Source: Stemphylium vesicarium (taxonomy: Eukaryota > Ascomycota > Dothideomycetes > Pleosporales > Pleosporaceae). Taken from it: DNA of 64,000 nt. The stretch spans positions 248,001 through 312,000 of the forward strand of contig QXCR01000012.1 of assembly GCA_004380135.1 (NCBI GenBank), given 5' to 3'. Both the position numbers and the translations under genes were made by a program. The stretch's first letter is position 1; the number at the start of each line of letters is the position of its first letter. Below, piece by piece: positions 1 to 10,285 of this stretch. The notes beneath the pieces were generated by a model that was not told where the DNA came from, made no database searches, and saw nothing but the letters and a program-made list of their open reading frames with translations.

Positions 1-2492
1 GCGAATATGTCCATGGTTCCCAATCCTCGTTCTTGTTGGTATTTGATCTTGCGGTAGTCCTGGCGTTGGTGCGCCTCTTGGATGTTTCGGGTGTTTCGTC
101 GTCTGAGTTGTTGGCGAGCATGTCTCCTTCCTCTCTCACGTCTTTCGCCATGCTGGGGGCAGGACTGATGCTCATACTTTTCATAACACTTCTTGCTTCT
201 TCAATCATACTAGATCCAGCTTGTTTTTGGTCGTTTGCCTCGGCAACCGATTCTTGAGTCCAGAACAAGGTATCACGTTCGCTAAGTTCTGCAATTTTAT
301 CCAAAGCGCTTTGTTTGGCTTTGCGGGGAGAGCGAGGGATTGATGCTGTTGTGGTGAGTTTTGTGGTCTGCTTTGAGGCACGATTTGGCGTAGTCAGTGA
401 AGGCCTCCCCCCTGGTTTGCGTGGTGGTGTGCAGGGTGATGACGAAGGTGCTTGGCTATCGGTTTTTGTTTTCTGCTTGCGTGACACCAGGAAGAAGGGG
501 GCGAGAGTTGAACTGACACCCGAAGGGAATATTTTCGCTTTTTTTGTAGCGGATCCAGGTGCCTGTTTTCTCCCCTTGCTCGGCTTCCCGTCGCCCTCGG
601 GAGAGTCGATCTCATCGTTATCAGAAGGCGGGGAGTAATCGCGAGCCTCCTCGTCACTACTCAGATCAATGATTGGTCGCTTTCTTCCCCTTATCACTGT
701 TGAACGCGACGAAGAGATGGCCGTCTGAGACGTGACTGAGGTGTCGTGGTCATTTTTTCTGGTGGCTGAGGTCTGCAGGCTAGATTTAGACGTCTGAGAG
801 CCTGCGCGAATGTTTCTGGCGACTGGAACGGCATCTCTGGATGCACTAGCTGGAAAGGATGGTATCCTGAAAGCTGAACCAGACGGATTGATTCTCGCTG
901 ACGACCCAGGAATTAGGGTGGCGGGTGACTGGGGGCTTGAAAGCCGAGAAAATGTCGTCTGCCTGGTAGGGGTACGAGGGCTACCGGTAACGCCAGATGA
1001 TGGAGGAATCATGTTGGGGACATGCTGCTGTGGTCTAGGTGTACTTGGCGGTGTTGGGTTACTGGATGCATGAGGAGCTACAGACACGTTAGCCTGAATC
1101 ATATAGTCTTAATTGTAATTTCACTTACTATGCGGACCATGTCTCATAGGCGAATACCCATCAATCATCTCGATATCCTTTCTGGATGGTGGAACCAAAG
1201 CTGGCTCTCCTTGGTCGGCTTTATGGTGTGGGGACAGGCTATCATATGCTGACTGCTTGATATCTTGCTCTACCAAAGTATGCCGAGGTTGGTGGTGTGG
1301 TCTCTCGACTCGTGGTGACGCGTTCAGTGATGTAAATGTGCTCAACGAAGGAGAAGGCTCTGGCTTTGTTAACCCGGCTGGAGAAGGCCGTCCATCCGAT
1401 TCTGGCTTGTACGAGTTGAGCCCTTTGAAAGCAGAAACCGTTGGAGTTGCCCATGGAGAGTAGGATAACGGTTGACGAGAACTATTAGTCTCTCCAGACC
1501 CAGGTTGATGTAGATGCTGTGACGGGGATGCGCCAGACACATTATCTGTTTGCACCAACGACCAATTTCCTGTCGAAATGGTCGCTCCGCTGCGATCTCT
1601 GATAGGTGGCAAATTAGACAAGTTTGACGTAGCCCAGATGTCAAAGCCATTACTATCCGAAAAATTGCTTCGCTGAATCTGGGAAGCGGCATTCGGTGCT
1701 GGCTCAGCGATGTTTGAACTGGGGAATTGCGGACTAGAGGTGGCATCCTCGTGCCTGCGTTGTGTAGTTGGTGATGTGGCAGGAACCGATGGCGGCTGGA
1801 TGAATACGCTTGGTTCGCGTTTGAACTGCTCAGATTCTGGCGTGACCTAGGAACGTTAGTATGGTACAGGTTGGATGTAATGGTCTGCAACTTACAGTTG
1901 ACGGCTTCACATTCTTTCCAAACAACTTCAACGTGGCTGTCGGGATAGAGCGCGGCTTCTCCTGGTAACTGTCGGCAGCAGGTGACTGTATCGTCTTCTG
2001 TAGGACAACAGGCTCATCATCGTCTGAGCACAGGTCAATATATGCGACAGCAGCTTTCTTGCTAGCTGGGTGACTACTGGAGGCCGTTGCTGTTGTTGTG
2101 CCGGGAGAGAGTTGCGAAGTCGTTCGGCTCGACTTTGGGGTCGATGCAGCATTCTTTGGGTTCTGTGTAATCCTCGGATTCGAGCCCGGCGTTTGGTTGG
2201 CTCTCCTGCCGATCTTTGCTGTAGATGCAGCTACTGTACTGTTTCCCTGGCTCTTGGCGCTCGTCTTCTTCGCTGTTGGTTTCTTCACGTTGTTTGGCTT
2301 GCTCCAGAAGGCTTTCTTTTCCTCTGCATGTCCATCAAGGATTTCCTTACGTTCCCTTTCGACGTTTTGCAAAAACCTAGCGTTGGCCTCTTGAACCCGC
2401 AGTTGGAACTCTTGCAGATCGGCATCATGCTTGCCTCGGAGTTGCAGCCACTGCTCATTCGCAGGTTCAGTAGTCTTCGGATCGGGCGCCAT
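1..2492 (-). CDS. Uncharacterised Ser/Pro-rich protein with SUMO-interaction-like motifs (3' end cut by window edge)
   Basis: I do not recognise this protein. Three exons can be joined: 2492-1896, 1846-1129 and 1077 to the window edge, separated by introns 1847-1895 and 1078-1128, both GTAAGT...CTAAC...TAG. The frame stays open to base 1, so at least 797 residues are present and the C-terminus is missing. Residues about 20-65 are charged and probably coiled coil. Almost all the rest is low-complexity Ser/Thr/Pro/Lys-rich and probably disordered. Two short blocks stand out: YIDLCSDDDE at about 151-160 and IIDLSSDEE near 575. Both look like SUMO-interaction motifs (hydrophobic core followed by an acidic/Ser tail). 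Several basic KK/KR patches would fit nuclear location. A chromatin or SUMO-pathway scaffold is a guess; no catalytic domain is visible. Confidence 0.7.
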
Positions 2493-2770
2493 GTCAATAA
2501 TGCCGGTGAGGTGAGATTGAGTAGTGATATCGCATATGGATAGAGTAAGAGAGTCGTTGGAAACATATAGAAGGCAGTCAGTCAGCGAGGCGATAGGCAG
2601 GTGAAGTCAAGGTGAAGGTGAGTGGCCATTTGAGCAAACGCAGACAAACCCGCTAGTGACTACGGATTTGTGGATGTCTAGGTGAGAGAGCGCGGCAATT
2701 TCCCAGGCGGCAAGTCCCAAGAGAGGTGACGGACGGTTCGTGCAACGCAGTAGAGCGAGAAAAATGAAAA
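2493..2770. other. Promoter-side gap upstream of the SUMO-motif gene
   Basis: Intergenic stretch just upstream of the ATG at 2492. It presumably holds the promoter and 5' UTR of that gene. I see no RNA gene, repeat or convincing coding frame. Confidence 0.4.
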
Positions 2771-3142
2771 TCATGTATTCATAGTGGGGTGTACGATCAG
2801 TGGCATAGAACTACCACACAGGTGTTGCGCGGTACGGCTTCGTTCGTTTGGCGCCATAATATTTGAATTCCTTGGATTTGGCGCACGCGTCGCTTGTCCG
2901 GATCGGCTAAGACACGCAATTGATAGAACCAAGGAATTCTGCAAAATGATTCCTTCCCTCCGATCACTTCTGCGAGGGCGTGCAGCTTGTGGGTATACAT
3001 GCCCTTTAAGCATGCTATCTGAGACCTTGGCTCCTAGCCGCGGCCCGCTGGTGCCTTTGTCTTCAGCGCGTTTCCCGCCGCGCATCTTGAGCAATGATGT
3101 CTTCTCGAACTTCTTGTCCGCGTGAGATGTGTAGTAGGGCAT
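2771..3142 (-). CDS. Possible small hypothetical protein (weak)
   Basis: A 123-codon ATG frame follows the sedlin gene on the same strand, 61 bp after its stop. The first 70 residues are Lys/Arg-rich and hydrophilic and look somewhat like coding sequence. The second half looks random, which could mean a missed intron. I recognise no domain. The short gap to the sedlin stop leaves little room for a promoter, so this may instead be sedlin 3' UTR. Transcript evidence would decide. Confidence 0.25.
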   Translation of the reverse strand: MPYYTSHADKKFEKTSLLKMRGGKRAEDKGTSGPRLGAKVSDSMLKGHVYPQAARPRRSDRREGIILQNSLVLSIACLSRSGQATRAPNPRNSNIMAPNERSRTAQHLCGSSMPLIVHPTMNT

Positions 3143-3203
3143 ATGTGAGCCCGTCGAAGCTACAACACCGATGTAATGATGTCTCTTTCACCCTTGACTG
3201 TTT

Positions 3204-3767
3204 TCAGAGATACTTCTTCGCAGCGGTAGCCACTCTTTGCCTAAAAACTGGACTCTTGATAACCTCTCCATTCCCAACCGCGAAAAACGGGTTCATGATA
3301 GTCTTCAGCCACGCCTCATACACATCGACCATGAAGTTCTTGACCGCCTCTTCCGTAGCCGGACTACTAGGGTTGTATAGGCCAGTACCTCCTCCCAGAG
3401 CCGCTCGTCCACCTGCCAAGCTTCCCCTCGCTCCTCCAGCACCTCCACTCGTGAGCCCCAGGCTTTCGTCTCTAGGCCTCGTGAGTAGGAGAAAGCGCGT
3501 GTTTCCGCCTGTTATCCAGCATGAAACGAAACAGTTCTGGTACTTGTCGATGTGTTTGAGATACATTGGCGCAGAACCGCTGGATGTGGAGGGGCCCCAT
3601 TGTACCTCTTCGACTATGTCAAGGGACGAGTGTAGGATGAATGGGACGAGGGCGCGTTCGGCTGGTGTGTAATTCGCGACACCAGTCCCACCGCTCCGAG
3701 ATGTGCCGAAGTCGTGTGTGAAGAGCGGTACGTCGAGAGGCGAAAGGATGGAGAATGTGTACGACAT
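3204..3767 (-). CDS. TRS20: TRAPP complex subunit 2 (sedlin, Trs20)
   Basis: Small core subunit of the TRAPP tethering complexes, which act as guanine exchange factors for Ypt1/Rab1 in ER-Golgi traffic; in yeast Trs20 also supports TRAPPIII assembly in autophagy. The 187-residue frame has the sedlin longin fold pattern: the N-terminal strand ending in PLFTHDFG, then HSSLDIVEEVQW, then YLKHIDKYQNCFVSCWIT and FLLL, and a C-terminal helix pair with MNPFF and ending in AAKKYL. I chose the ATG at 3767 because it places the sedlin core (SYTFSIL) at the N-terminus; an in-frame ATG at 3848 would add 27 unconserved residues. A Gly/Ala-rich insertion of about 40 residues after FLLL is longer than in yeast or human sedlin. 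It is divergent from the mL60 gene, with about 300 bp between the two starts. Confidence 0.9.
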   Translation of the reverse strand: MSYTFSILSPLDVPLFTHDFGTSRSGGTGVANYTPAERALVPFILHSSLDIVEEVQWGPSTSSGSAPMYLKHIDKYQNCFVSCWITGGNTRFLLLTRPRDESLGLTSGGAGGARGSLAGGRAALGGGTGLYNPSSPATEEAVKNFMVDVYEAWLKTIMNPFFAVGNGEVIKSPVFRQRVATAAKKYL

Positions 3768-4069
3768 GGCGATATGCGGTAGATGCGTGTTCGGCTGCGC
3801 CCAGCTTGGAGGACTGGTGGGAAGGGTGAGATTCGGGCTGATGACCAATTTGAACTGATCTTTTCGTGCGAATGAAGGTGGATATCACACCAAGTCGTCG
3901 TGATTCGTAAATTTGTGAAGTTGGTGGTATGGGTGGAGTTGCTGGAAACATGGAGTGGTAAGCTTCCCCACGCTAAGTCGCATGTTCGCCAAGAAGTCCG
4001 CGGGAGTCTTTCGCAGAATATCGCGACTTCAATTGCGCATCGCCGGCCTCGCAACCCCAACACATCACC
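3768..4069. promoter_or_regulatory. Shared divergent promoter region, TRS20 / mL60
   Basis: The 302 bp between two divergent ATGs must hold both promoters. No canonical TATA box is evident. Assigned by position only. Confidence 0.5.
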
Positions 4070-4631
4070 ATGTTCGGCCCATTCCGCCTCACAAACCCGC
4101 TGTCCGGTGGTCTCTTATGGTACGTCGGTACATGGCCAATTCGCTTGCGCAATTGCTCGCTCTCGCCACAATCCACCTTTTCCGCTCCCGCTCATACGCA
4201 TCTTTCGAGGCCAATACCCGAGATTAGATGCTAACACAGGCCCAGGAAAGTACCATGGAGACTCTCCAGGCATCAGAAGTACCGCCACCGTGAGCGCTTA
4301 CGGCACGTCGACACGGTTGTCTCCACCCTCGACACCGCACTCCGACGAATGGGCCAAAGCATGAAGAAGGTCGAGCGTTGGAAGACGGAGATGCCCACGG
4401 AGCAAGAGATGCTTCCAAAAGACAAGTACACTGTGTTCGACCGGAAAGTCAAGAGGTATCGTAAGGGAATACATAGTAAGTGACATACCATCTGGAACCG
4501 CACAGCAGGTGCTTTCGGAGGCGAGGCGAGGCGGAGAATTTGGCAATCTGGACGTGAACGCATTCTAACAGTTCACAGAGGTACCGAAATGGACGAGGGT
4601 CAGTCAACGACTCAACCCCCCTGGTTTCTAG
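4070..4631 (+). CDS. MRPL31: Mitochondrial large-subunit ribosomal protein mL60 (yeast Mrpl31)
   Basis: Structural protein of the mitochondrial 54S ribosomal subunit. It is split over three exons, 4070-4119, 4246-4475 and 4579-4631, giving 110 residues. It begins MFGPFRLTNPLSGGLLW, continues with WKVPWRLS across the first splice, then a basic helix, then EMPTEQEMLPKDKY and RYRKGIHK, and ends NPPGF. These blocks match the fungal Mrpl31 family from end to end. For intron 1 I chose the acceptor at 4245 rather than the AG at 4239 because it restores the conserved W-K-x-P-W-R junction. Intron 2 (4476-4578) has a GTAAGT donor. The gene is short and spliced, so single-frame ORF finding misses it. 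Confidence 0.92.
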
Positions 4632-5318
4632 ATGGACCTTATCACAAGGGACGGGTACATGCGTGTATATTATTTGTTATTATACCAGCTGCAGCGGACA
4701 CGGCATCCTACGAAGCATGCAGTAGACACGTCAAAATTGTATCATCAATTCAGATTTGCAAGGATTCACGCATGCGTCACCATAAGCTAAGTGCGACGTA
4801 CACATTGCAAGCGCTATACTATAGCAATCTACAATTCGCTGTCAAACGTACAACCACGGCATATTCCACAACCAGAGTCTGCATCGGACTCGGTACATCT
4901 TCTGGGTAGAAATGATCATTTTATGGGCTCTGAAAAATATACATGCTTCTAGTCCAGTAAGTGAATAAATCAAACGAAAGACGTGTAGATGCGAGGATTC
5001 TCAAGCTCTTGCGCAGGCCGCTGCCACGGTTAGTATCTTCTCAGAATTAGCAAGATCCTCAGCGAAAGTCTTATGAACCAAGGGGGTTGGAAGTCGCAAT
5101 CTCTTACTGTACATCAATGCTAACACAGTCTTGTGAGTTGCGAGCACATCGTTCGTGAGTCGTAGGTGAGTCAAGCCACGATTCTCGACGCTGCGAAGGC
5201 GGTGAACGCTCCGGAGTCGAGACAAACGCATTGGACGATAAATGTGTATACAAAACGTTGAAGATCTGCTCCAACAGTAGATAACACTCAGCACATTTCC
5301 GCGTGATGAATGACCGAC
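4632..5318. other. Intergenic region between convergent genes
   Basis: Downstream ends of mL60 (+) and the Zn2Cys6 regulator (-). The stretch is AT-richer than its surroundings, as expected for two 3' UTRs. Small frames here have no coding character. No RNA gene or repeat seen. Confidence 0.4.
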
Positions 5319-7765
5319 TTAAAACAGCATCCCAAGCTCATTAGAATCGAAACCCATACCCTCGAATCCAAATCCCTGGGCATTCCACCCCATATCCAAG
5401 GGCAAAAACCCATTCCACAACGCCGCATCATCAGCGGGTGCATTATTTCCGCTACCATGCACAGCAAATTCATTAACAGCACTCAAATCCGTCCATCCAA
5501 AGTCCCCCATCTGCTCCGTGAGCGCCGGGCTCTCACCCGTTCCATTACTACTAGCCTGCGGACTAGTCTGACTACCAACGACGGGATGCTGTGGAAACCC
5601 GTTCTGATCCACTGGCGTACTGGCGATATGTGTGCCAGGATGGCGAAACGATGAGCGACTTGCCTTATCCTTTTTCGGCACCTTTGCCCAGAGCAACTTC
5701 AATAGTTGGGAATAGCGAGAACCTGGGTGCTGGACGCCGCTTCCAGACCCGACAGCGCTGCGCTGAAGACGTGCTACCGTTTCGTTGATCATGGCGCGGA
5801 TGGCGCGGTCTTCGTCAGCGCTGATGACACCTGTGCAGCGGGCGCGGTAGAGGAAGACGCCTGCGTAGACAAGGTAGAGATAGTACCGGAGTGGCATAAA
5901 TCGTAGTGAGCGTTCCGGATCCACAAAATTGTTGACGGTGGTGAGAATAGCTTTTGCAGCATCGAGGCCTTCGTAGATGAATCGTGCGTCGCCCACGGCT
6001 CCTACGTTGTTGACGAAAACCCGCTGGGGGACTTGCATGTGGCCCATACCGTTGCTCGCTGCAGCAGTGGCTACTGGATCGCTGGATGTGGATGTAGAGG
6101 GCAAAGCGCGTAGGACGGTGGCTTGAAAGGCGAAGGCATTGGTGTACAGACGTAGATAATCGTACGACATCAATAGACATGCTTTCAGCGGTGGCGAGCA
6201 CGTCAGTGTACCCCACACGCTCTTCCAACCGTAGATGGCTGAACGGAAGTCGTCGATAAACTTGATGTAGCTGCCGCTCATCTGAGAGCGAAAGCTCGAA
6301 CTAGGATTCGAATAAAGGGTGTCGTGTACATTGCTAAAAAGCTGGGTAAGCTCCAAGTTGGCCTGAAAGATGGATGCGTGGTCTTCTTCGTTAGGATTCT
6401 TGGGGATCAACGAGGGATAGTCTTCTCTCCGTAGAGTCGTCAAAGGCCCGGGCCCGCGAGACCAGAACGCCTTTCCAATCCTAATACTGATGTGGCGATC
6501 AGAAACGTAAGCCGCGGTCCAGATGAGACGTTTGCGATGATGATCCTGGTCCTTTCCTTGATCCACGAAGCGGAAAGAATACCGGTCTAGCGCGAGGAAA
6601 TACGCAATCCTCAAGGCGAGACCAACGTGCATCCAGCTCTCCTTGTCTTCTTCTCCTTTGCCAACCTTGCCAGACCCACGCTGGGTATATGGCGCCCATT
6701 CAGCCAATAGGAGTAAAGCTTCCACTGCTTCGATGCCGGCATCGCCTCCCGCAGCAAGGGTAGAGACGAGGCTTTTCATGTGTTCCGAGCATGCGTCGTA
6801 TATGTGCGGCTCGTCGACAAGATCCTTCGAAGCGATGAGCAGAATTGCGGTAAGGAGGTGCTTTTCGTTGTTCACCATGTCAGATAGACGAGATGTCTCG
6901 AAGGCATGGGCTGGGGCCAGAGGATAGTACGGATGGTATTGCTGCTGGAAGCGGACGAGCAGCTGGCAGAGGGAGTGGACGGTGAGTATGCCACGATCCA
7001 ACAATGGATAAGAAAAGGACAGCGGCGCCGGCATGCTCAGAGACGAGCCTCTGGCATGCGCGATGCTGTTGCTGTTTCCAGAGTTTTCCTCATTAGAGCT
7101 TGACTCGCCCGCGACTCTAGCCAGTATGCCCAGCGCATCGGATGGATTCTGGAGATTCGAGAACGGAAGCTCATCAGTATTTGATGAGTCTGATTGCGGT
7201 GCTTGGAGCTCGTCTCCAAATTGCTGTGCGCCAGAGTCTTGCGACCATGTTGTTCCGAGGTTACCCAACGTGTGGAAGCTTCCTTCTGGTGCACTCGCCG
7301 TAAGGGACGGTAACGGCTGTTGTGGTTGCGCTTCCAGCTGTGTCTGTGATTGCGATTCGTCGATGCGTTTCTTTTTTCGCTCGCGTCGTCCGCCGCGATT
7401 GCTACCGCCTAGCACGCACTCGAGGTTGTCGCGCTTGCACCGCAGGCATGGTATCGAGTTGTCCGAATCTCTACAACGTCACGTCAGATCCCGGATACCG
7501 CATATTCGACCCTTTGAAGTGTGTTCTGACGCCGCGCTCTGAACCTTGTGCGGACGAGAGTATCCACGTCCAGACCTCCATCCTTGGACGAAGCTCAGAT
7601 TGCCGACGCGACAAGAAAGCCGTCAGTCACTTACAGCAAACACCGACTCTTCCTCTTTCTGCAGTTCAAGCATGCGATCTGCGTCCTCTTAATCTTTGAT
7701 GCCTCGTCTTCATCCGGGTTGGCGGCTACCTGCGCGCCAGCAGGTTGTGGGGCATTGTCTTCCAT
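5319..7765 (-). CDS. Zn2Cys6 fungal transcription factor
   Basis: Binuclear zinc cluster regulator of 760 residues in two exons, 7765-7635 and 7470-5319, with intron 7471-7634 (GTAAGT donor, TAG acceptor). The DNA-binding domain is split by the intron. Cysteines 32, 35, 42, 52, 55 and 62 give the spacing C-X2-C-X6-C-X9-C-X2-C-X6-C, and the first half contains CLNCRKRKSRC. A basic linker follows. From about residue 190 there is a fungal_trans-type middle region (a HSLCQLLVRFQQQYHPYYP-like helix, then LLTAILLIASKD). The C-terminus is Gln/Ser/Pro-rich and acidic, suited to activation. The layout recalls PrtT/War1-type regulators, but its target genes cannot be read from sequence. Upstream is tRNA-Val. 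Confidence 0.88.
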
Positions 7766-8165
7766 GCCTCATTTCGAGTCGATGGCTGGTGTCGGTGTTT
7801 GAAGCGGTCGGTTACCGTGGGCGTGGAGAGAACGCGGGGACGTTAGCATCGGGTATTGCTCCTGCGTCGGGCCGAAGTCAACAGCCATTATGCGAAACCT
7901 TGGGATTGTCGGCTAAGTTTTGACAGCGGCAGGTGACGTCGGCTTGCAGTCTGTTGGTAGACTGGGTGTTGGTGTTTTCTCTTCTCGTGAGATGAGTATA
8001 CTTGGGTTGTGGAGCACATCTCATCCTAACATAACTGAACGGCCCATAGTCCCCACAAACATTCGATTTGTATAGAAATTGAACGCGACTCCGTTCATTT
8101 TGGTGGTGCATGTCGCATGCAAGCAGTGATATTGTAACAAAATTCTCTCTCTTTCATCAAAACAG
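7766..8165. promoter_or_regulatory. Upstream region of the Zn2Cys6 regulator
   Basis: About 400 bp between the regulator ATG and tRNA-Val. Presumed promoter and 5' UTR of the regulator. No other gene seen. Confidence 0.4.
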
Positions 8166-8251
8166 GGCTCGGTGGTGTAGTTGGTTATCACGTCAGTCTA
8201 ACAACCTGTTAGGCACACTGAAGGTCCCGAGTTCAAACCTCGGCTGAGTCA
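8166..8251 (+). tRNA. tRNA-Val (anticodon AAC) with a 12-nt intron
   Basis: The cloverleaf folds by eye. The 7-bp acceptor stem pairs GGCTCGG with CTGAGTC (two G-U pairs), followed by discriminator A. The D arm contains GTGTAGTTGGTTATCAC, which is also the internal A box. The anticodon stem is TCAGT/ACTGA, with anticodon AAC at 8200-8202. The T arm is CCGAG-TTCAAAC-CTCGG, which also supplies the B box. Between the anticodon-stem strands there are 19 nt rather than 7. The extra 12 nt (8204-8215) sit at the canonical nuclear intron position, one base 3' of the anticodon. The mature length would be 74 nt before CCA addition. A T5 run lies 30 bp downstream. Confidence 0.95.
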
Positions 8252-8280
8252 AAGCCGGAGCTCGTATGAGCTCCAACCTC

Positions 8281-8285
8281 TTTTT
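8281..8285 (+). terminator. RNA polymerase III T5 terminator for tRNA-Val
   Basis: Five consecutive T residues 30 bp past the tRNA end are sufficient for Pol III termination. No shorter T4 run intervenes. Confidence 0.6.
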
Positions 8286-8956
8286 GTGCTCGCCACGGTC
8301 TCAGCACCTGCGGGAGGATACGATGAAGTTTTTTGCAAGGCGCATGCGCTAGTGGTGGAGTCTCAGCGGAAGCGAGCCCAGGAACTTTACATGAACTATT
8401 TGAAAGCATGAGTCGATCGTGCCGACCAGAGACCAACAACACTTATACGCGCGTTGAATTTGCACCGTATTTTTGACGTACAAGCATCAATCAGGCACAA
8501 CTAAAGATTAAAGCGTTCAAATCTTTCTAGCTCAAAGAATCGTGGAGATGCGGAACTGTCAGCAGTCCTCGCTTCTCATATCTGCTTGTCTTGCCGCATC
8601 GGCCGTAGGTTTGAAAGGTGTAATTCTAGATTCACAGTCCCTTGGGCAATATATTTAATCGTATATGTGAAACGAGCATAAACGAAACGCCAGATACGTG
8701 TAGTATCGGCGAGGAGTGAGGGACGTCACGTAGCTTCAAAGACGTTTCAAAATTCAACAGGTAACAAAGCCGTTCGTACTAGACACCCAAGGGGTCGAGA
8801 GTAACAGAACACGAAGTGAACCGCAAACAAACATGATGCTTTGTCCGCATCTGCGGAACAGATGTTCTCGCAGAATCAAGTAGGGATAGTGGGTAGCTAT
8901 ATAGGTGGAAGCTATTATGTATGGGGCTTCAAGTAGCATTCAGTCCCTCGTTCGCC
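8286..8956. other. Intergenic region
   Basis: Between the tRNA terminator and the secreted-protein gene. The part nearest 8956 is presumed promoter. Nothing else supportable seen. Confidence 0.35.
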
Positions 8957-10078
8957 ATGGAGCCATTTTTGAGCTTGCCTCGTCTCATCCCACTCTTATT
9001 GGCCGTCATCTGCTTTGCGCTTCCTTTCTTCGGCGCAGAGGTCGATGGTTCAGTCATCCCCAAGCCGGCAGAGGACCATCTGAATAGTGTCTTGAACCTG
9101 TTGAATTCTGCAAAATCGGCGCCAACTTCAAGTGTAGTCGTCCCTCCTGCAGTCATTCCTCCTGTCATCCCTGAGCCGGTAGGGGATCATTTGAGCAGCG
9201 TGCTGAGTCTATTGCACTCTGCAACTGCAAGTGCAGTCGTGCCTCCTGGTTCAGCATGTCCTGTACCGGATCCAGCTCCTGACGTCACGCCGGCACCGCC
9301 TCCATCTTCAGCGGTAGCTCCCGCTCCACCACCATCTCCTCCTTCGCCGCCGCCGCCAGTATCGACACCAAAATCGAAATCTGTTTCATCTCCCAAGCCC
9401 TCACAAACACCAACTTTAACCACGTCTACCAAATCTACCAAATCTACCAAATCGACCACGTCTACCAAATCGACCACGTCTACCAAATCGACCACGTCTA
9501 CCAAATCGACCACGTCTACCAAATCGACCACGTCTACCAAATCGACCAAGTCAACCACACCAACCAAATCAAGCACGAAGGTAGCCGAATCTTTATCGCC
9601 ACAACCCACCGCCCCTGTCCATGCCCTCAGCATAGTGGCCGACTTCCACGTAAAGGGAAACTACAAAGACACATTCACCTGGACCTTTTTCTACACGCCA
9701 TATGGCCAAGCGGTGGGATGTCGCAGAAACTACGCCATCAGCGTCGAGGAGCCTATCAAGTACAGCCCAGACACATGCAAGCTCGGTGGTATTTATGACA
9801 TGGTGCTTTACGGGAAAAGCTGCACGTACAAGAATAACGGGCATTCTACGGGAAAGCTCTTCTGTGGCGATCAAACGATAGATTGTAAGAAGGATGTGAA
9901 TAACCCGAAGGCGTTGCAGGGGGCTCTGAATCCGATGCCACGTAATCCTCTTGATGGTAATGTGGCGAGTAAAGAAGGGGTACCATTGAGCGAGCTGTAT
10001 TGGATCTGGTATGATAACCCTGGGCAGTATTCTTGTGATGATGATGAAAGGGTACCAATGTTCACTTGCGAGTGGTGA
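8957..10078 (+). CDS. Secreted repeat-containing protein with a Cys-bearing C-terminal domain
   Basis: No known family recognised. I start at the ATG at 8957 (373 residues) because it puts a classic signal peptide at the N-terminus: a short lead, then a hydrophobic run such as LLLAVICFALPFFG. Next comes an imperfect duplication: two copies of a P(A/V)xDHLxSVLxLL block, each with a preceding VIP element. A Pro/Ser-rich hinge follows, then a Thr/Ser/Lys tract encoded by an 18-bp minisatellite. The C-terminal part of about 150 residues is different in kind: globular, aromatic-rich, with seven Cys residues, ending in CEW. The Thr/Ser tract is likely O-mannosylated. The architecture fits a wall-associated or secreted protein of unknown role. 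No GPI signal or enzyme motif is visible. Confidence 0.72.
   Translation: MEPFLSLPRLIPLLLAVICFALPFFGAEVDGSVIPKPAEDHLNSVLNLLNSAKSAPTSSVVVPPAVIPPVIPEPVGDHLSSVLSLLHSATASAVVPPGSACPVPDPAPDVTPAPPPSSAVAPAPPPSPPSPPPPVSTPKSKSVSSPKPSQTPTLTTSTKSTKSTKSTTSTKSTTSTKSTTSTKSTTSTKSTTSTKSTKSTTPTKSSTKVAESLSPQPTAPVHALSIVADFHVKGNYKDTFTWTFFYTPYGQAVGCRRNYAISVEEPIKYSPDTCKLGGIYDMVLYGKSCTYKNNGHSTGKLFCGDQTIDCKKDVNNPKALQGALNPMPRNPLDGNVASKEGVPLSELYWIWYDNPGQYSCDDDERVPMFTCEW
9443..9550 (+). repeat. 18-bp coding minisatellite, six units
   Basis: Five perfect copies of TCTACCAAATCGACCACG followed by a sixth with one change near its end (AAG for ACG). Each unit encodes S-T-K-S-T-T. Nine-bp half-units (TCTACCAAA) precede the array from about 9425, so the 18-mer probably arose from a shorter motif. 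Unit length is a multiple of three, so copy-number change keeps the frame. Confidence 0.95.
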
Positions 10079-10285
10079 GGGGCCAGGGGTTCATGATGAG
10101 AGGACGAAAGAGGGTGGTGTTATCTTTTCATTGATCGGTATTGAGGTGTTGAAGTACTCGGAAGTGAGTGTCGTTCTATGTAGGCACATCAGCTGTGTCG
10201 CTTCTTATCGTAATTTTCAATGCAAATCCATTAGAAGGGTTGCATCGCAGCCTTTATGCCATGTTGAGATGGCCACAATCCGCTC

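Noticed and set aside
9187..9633. Antisense frame of 148 codons (VDLVDVVDLVD repeats) under the secreted-protein gene
   Set aside because: Mirror of the 18-bp minisatellite. The sense strand has a signal peptide and a complete structured C-domain.
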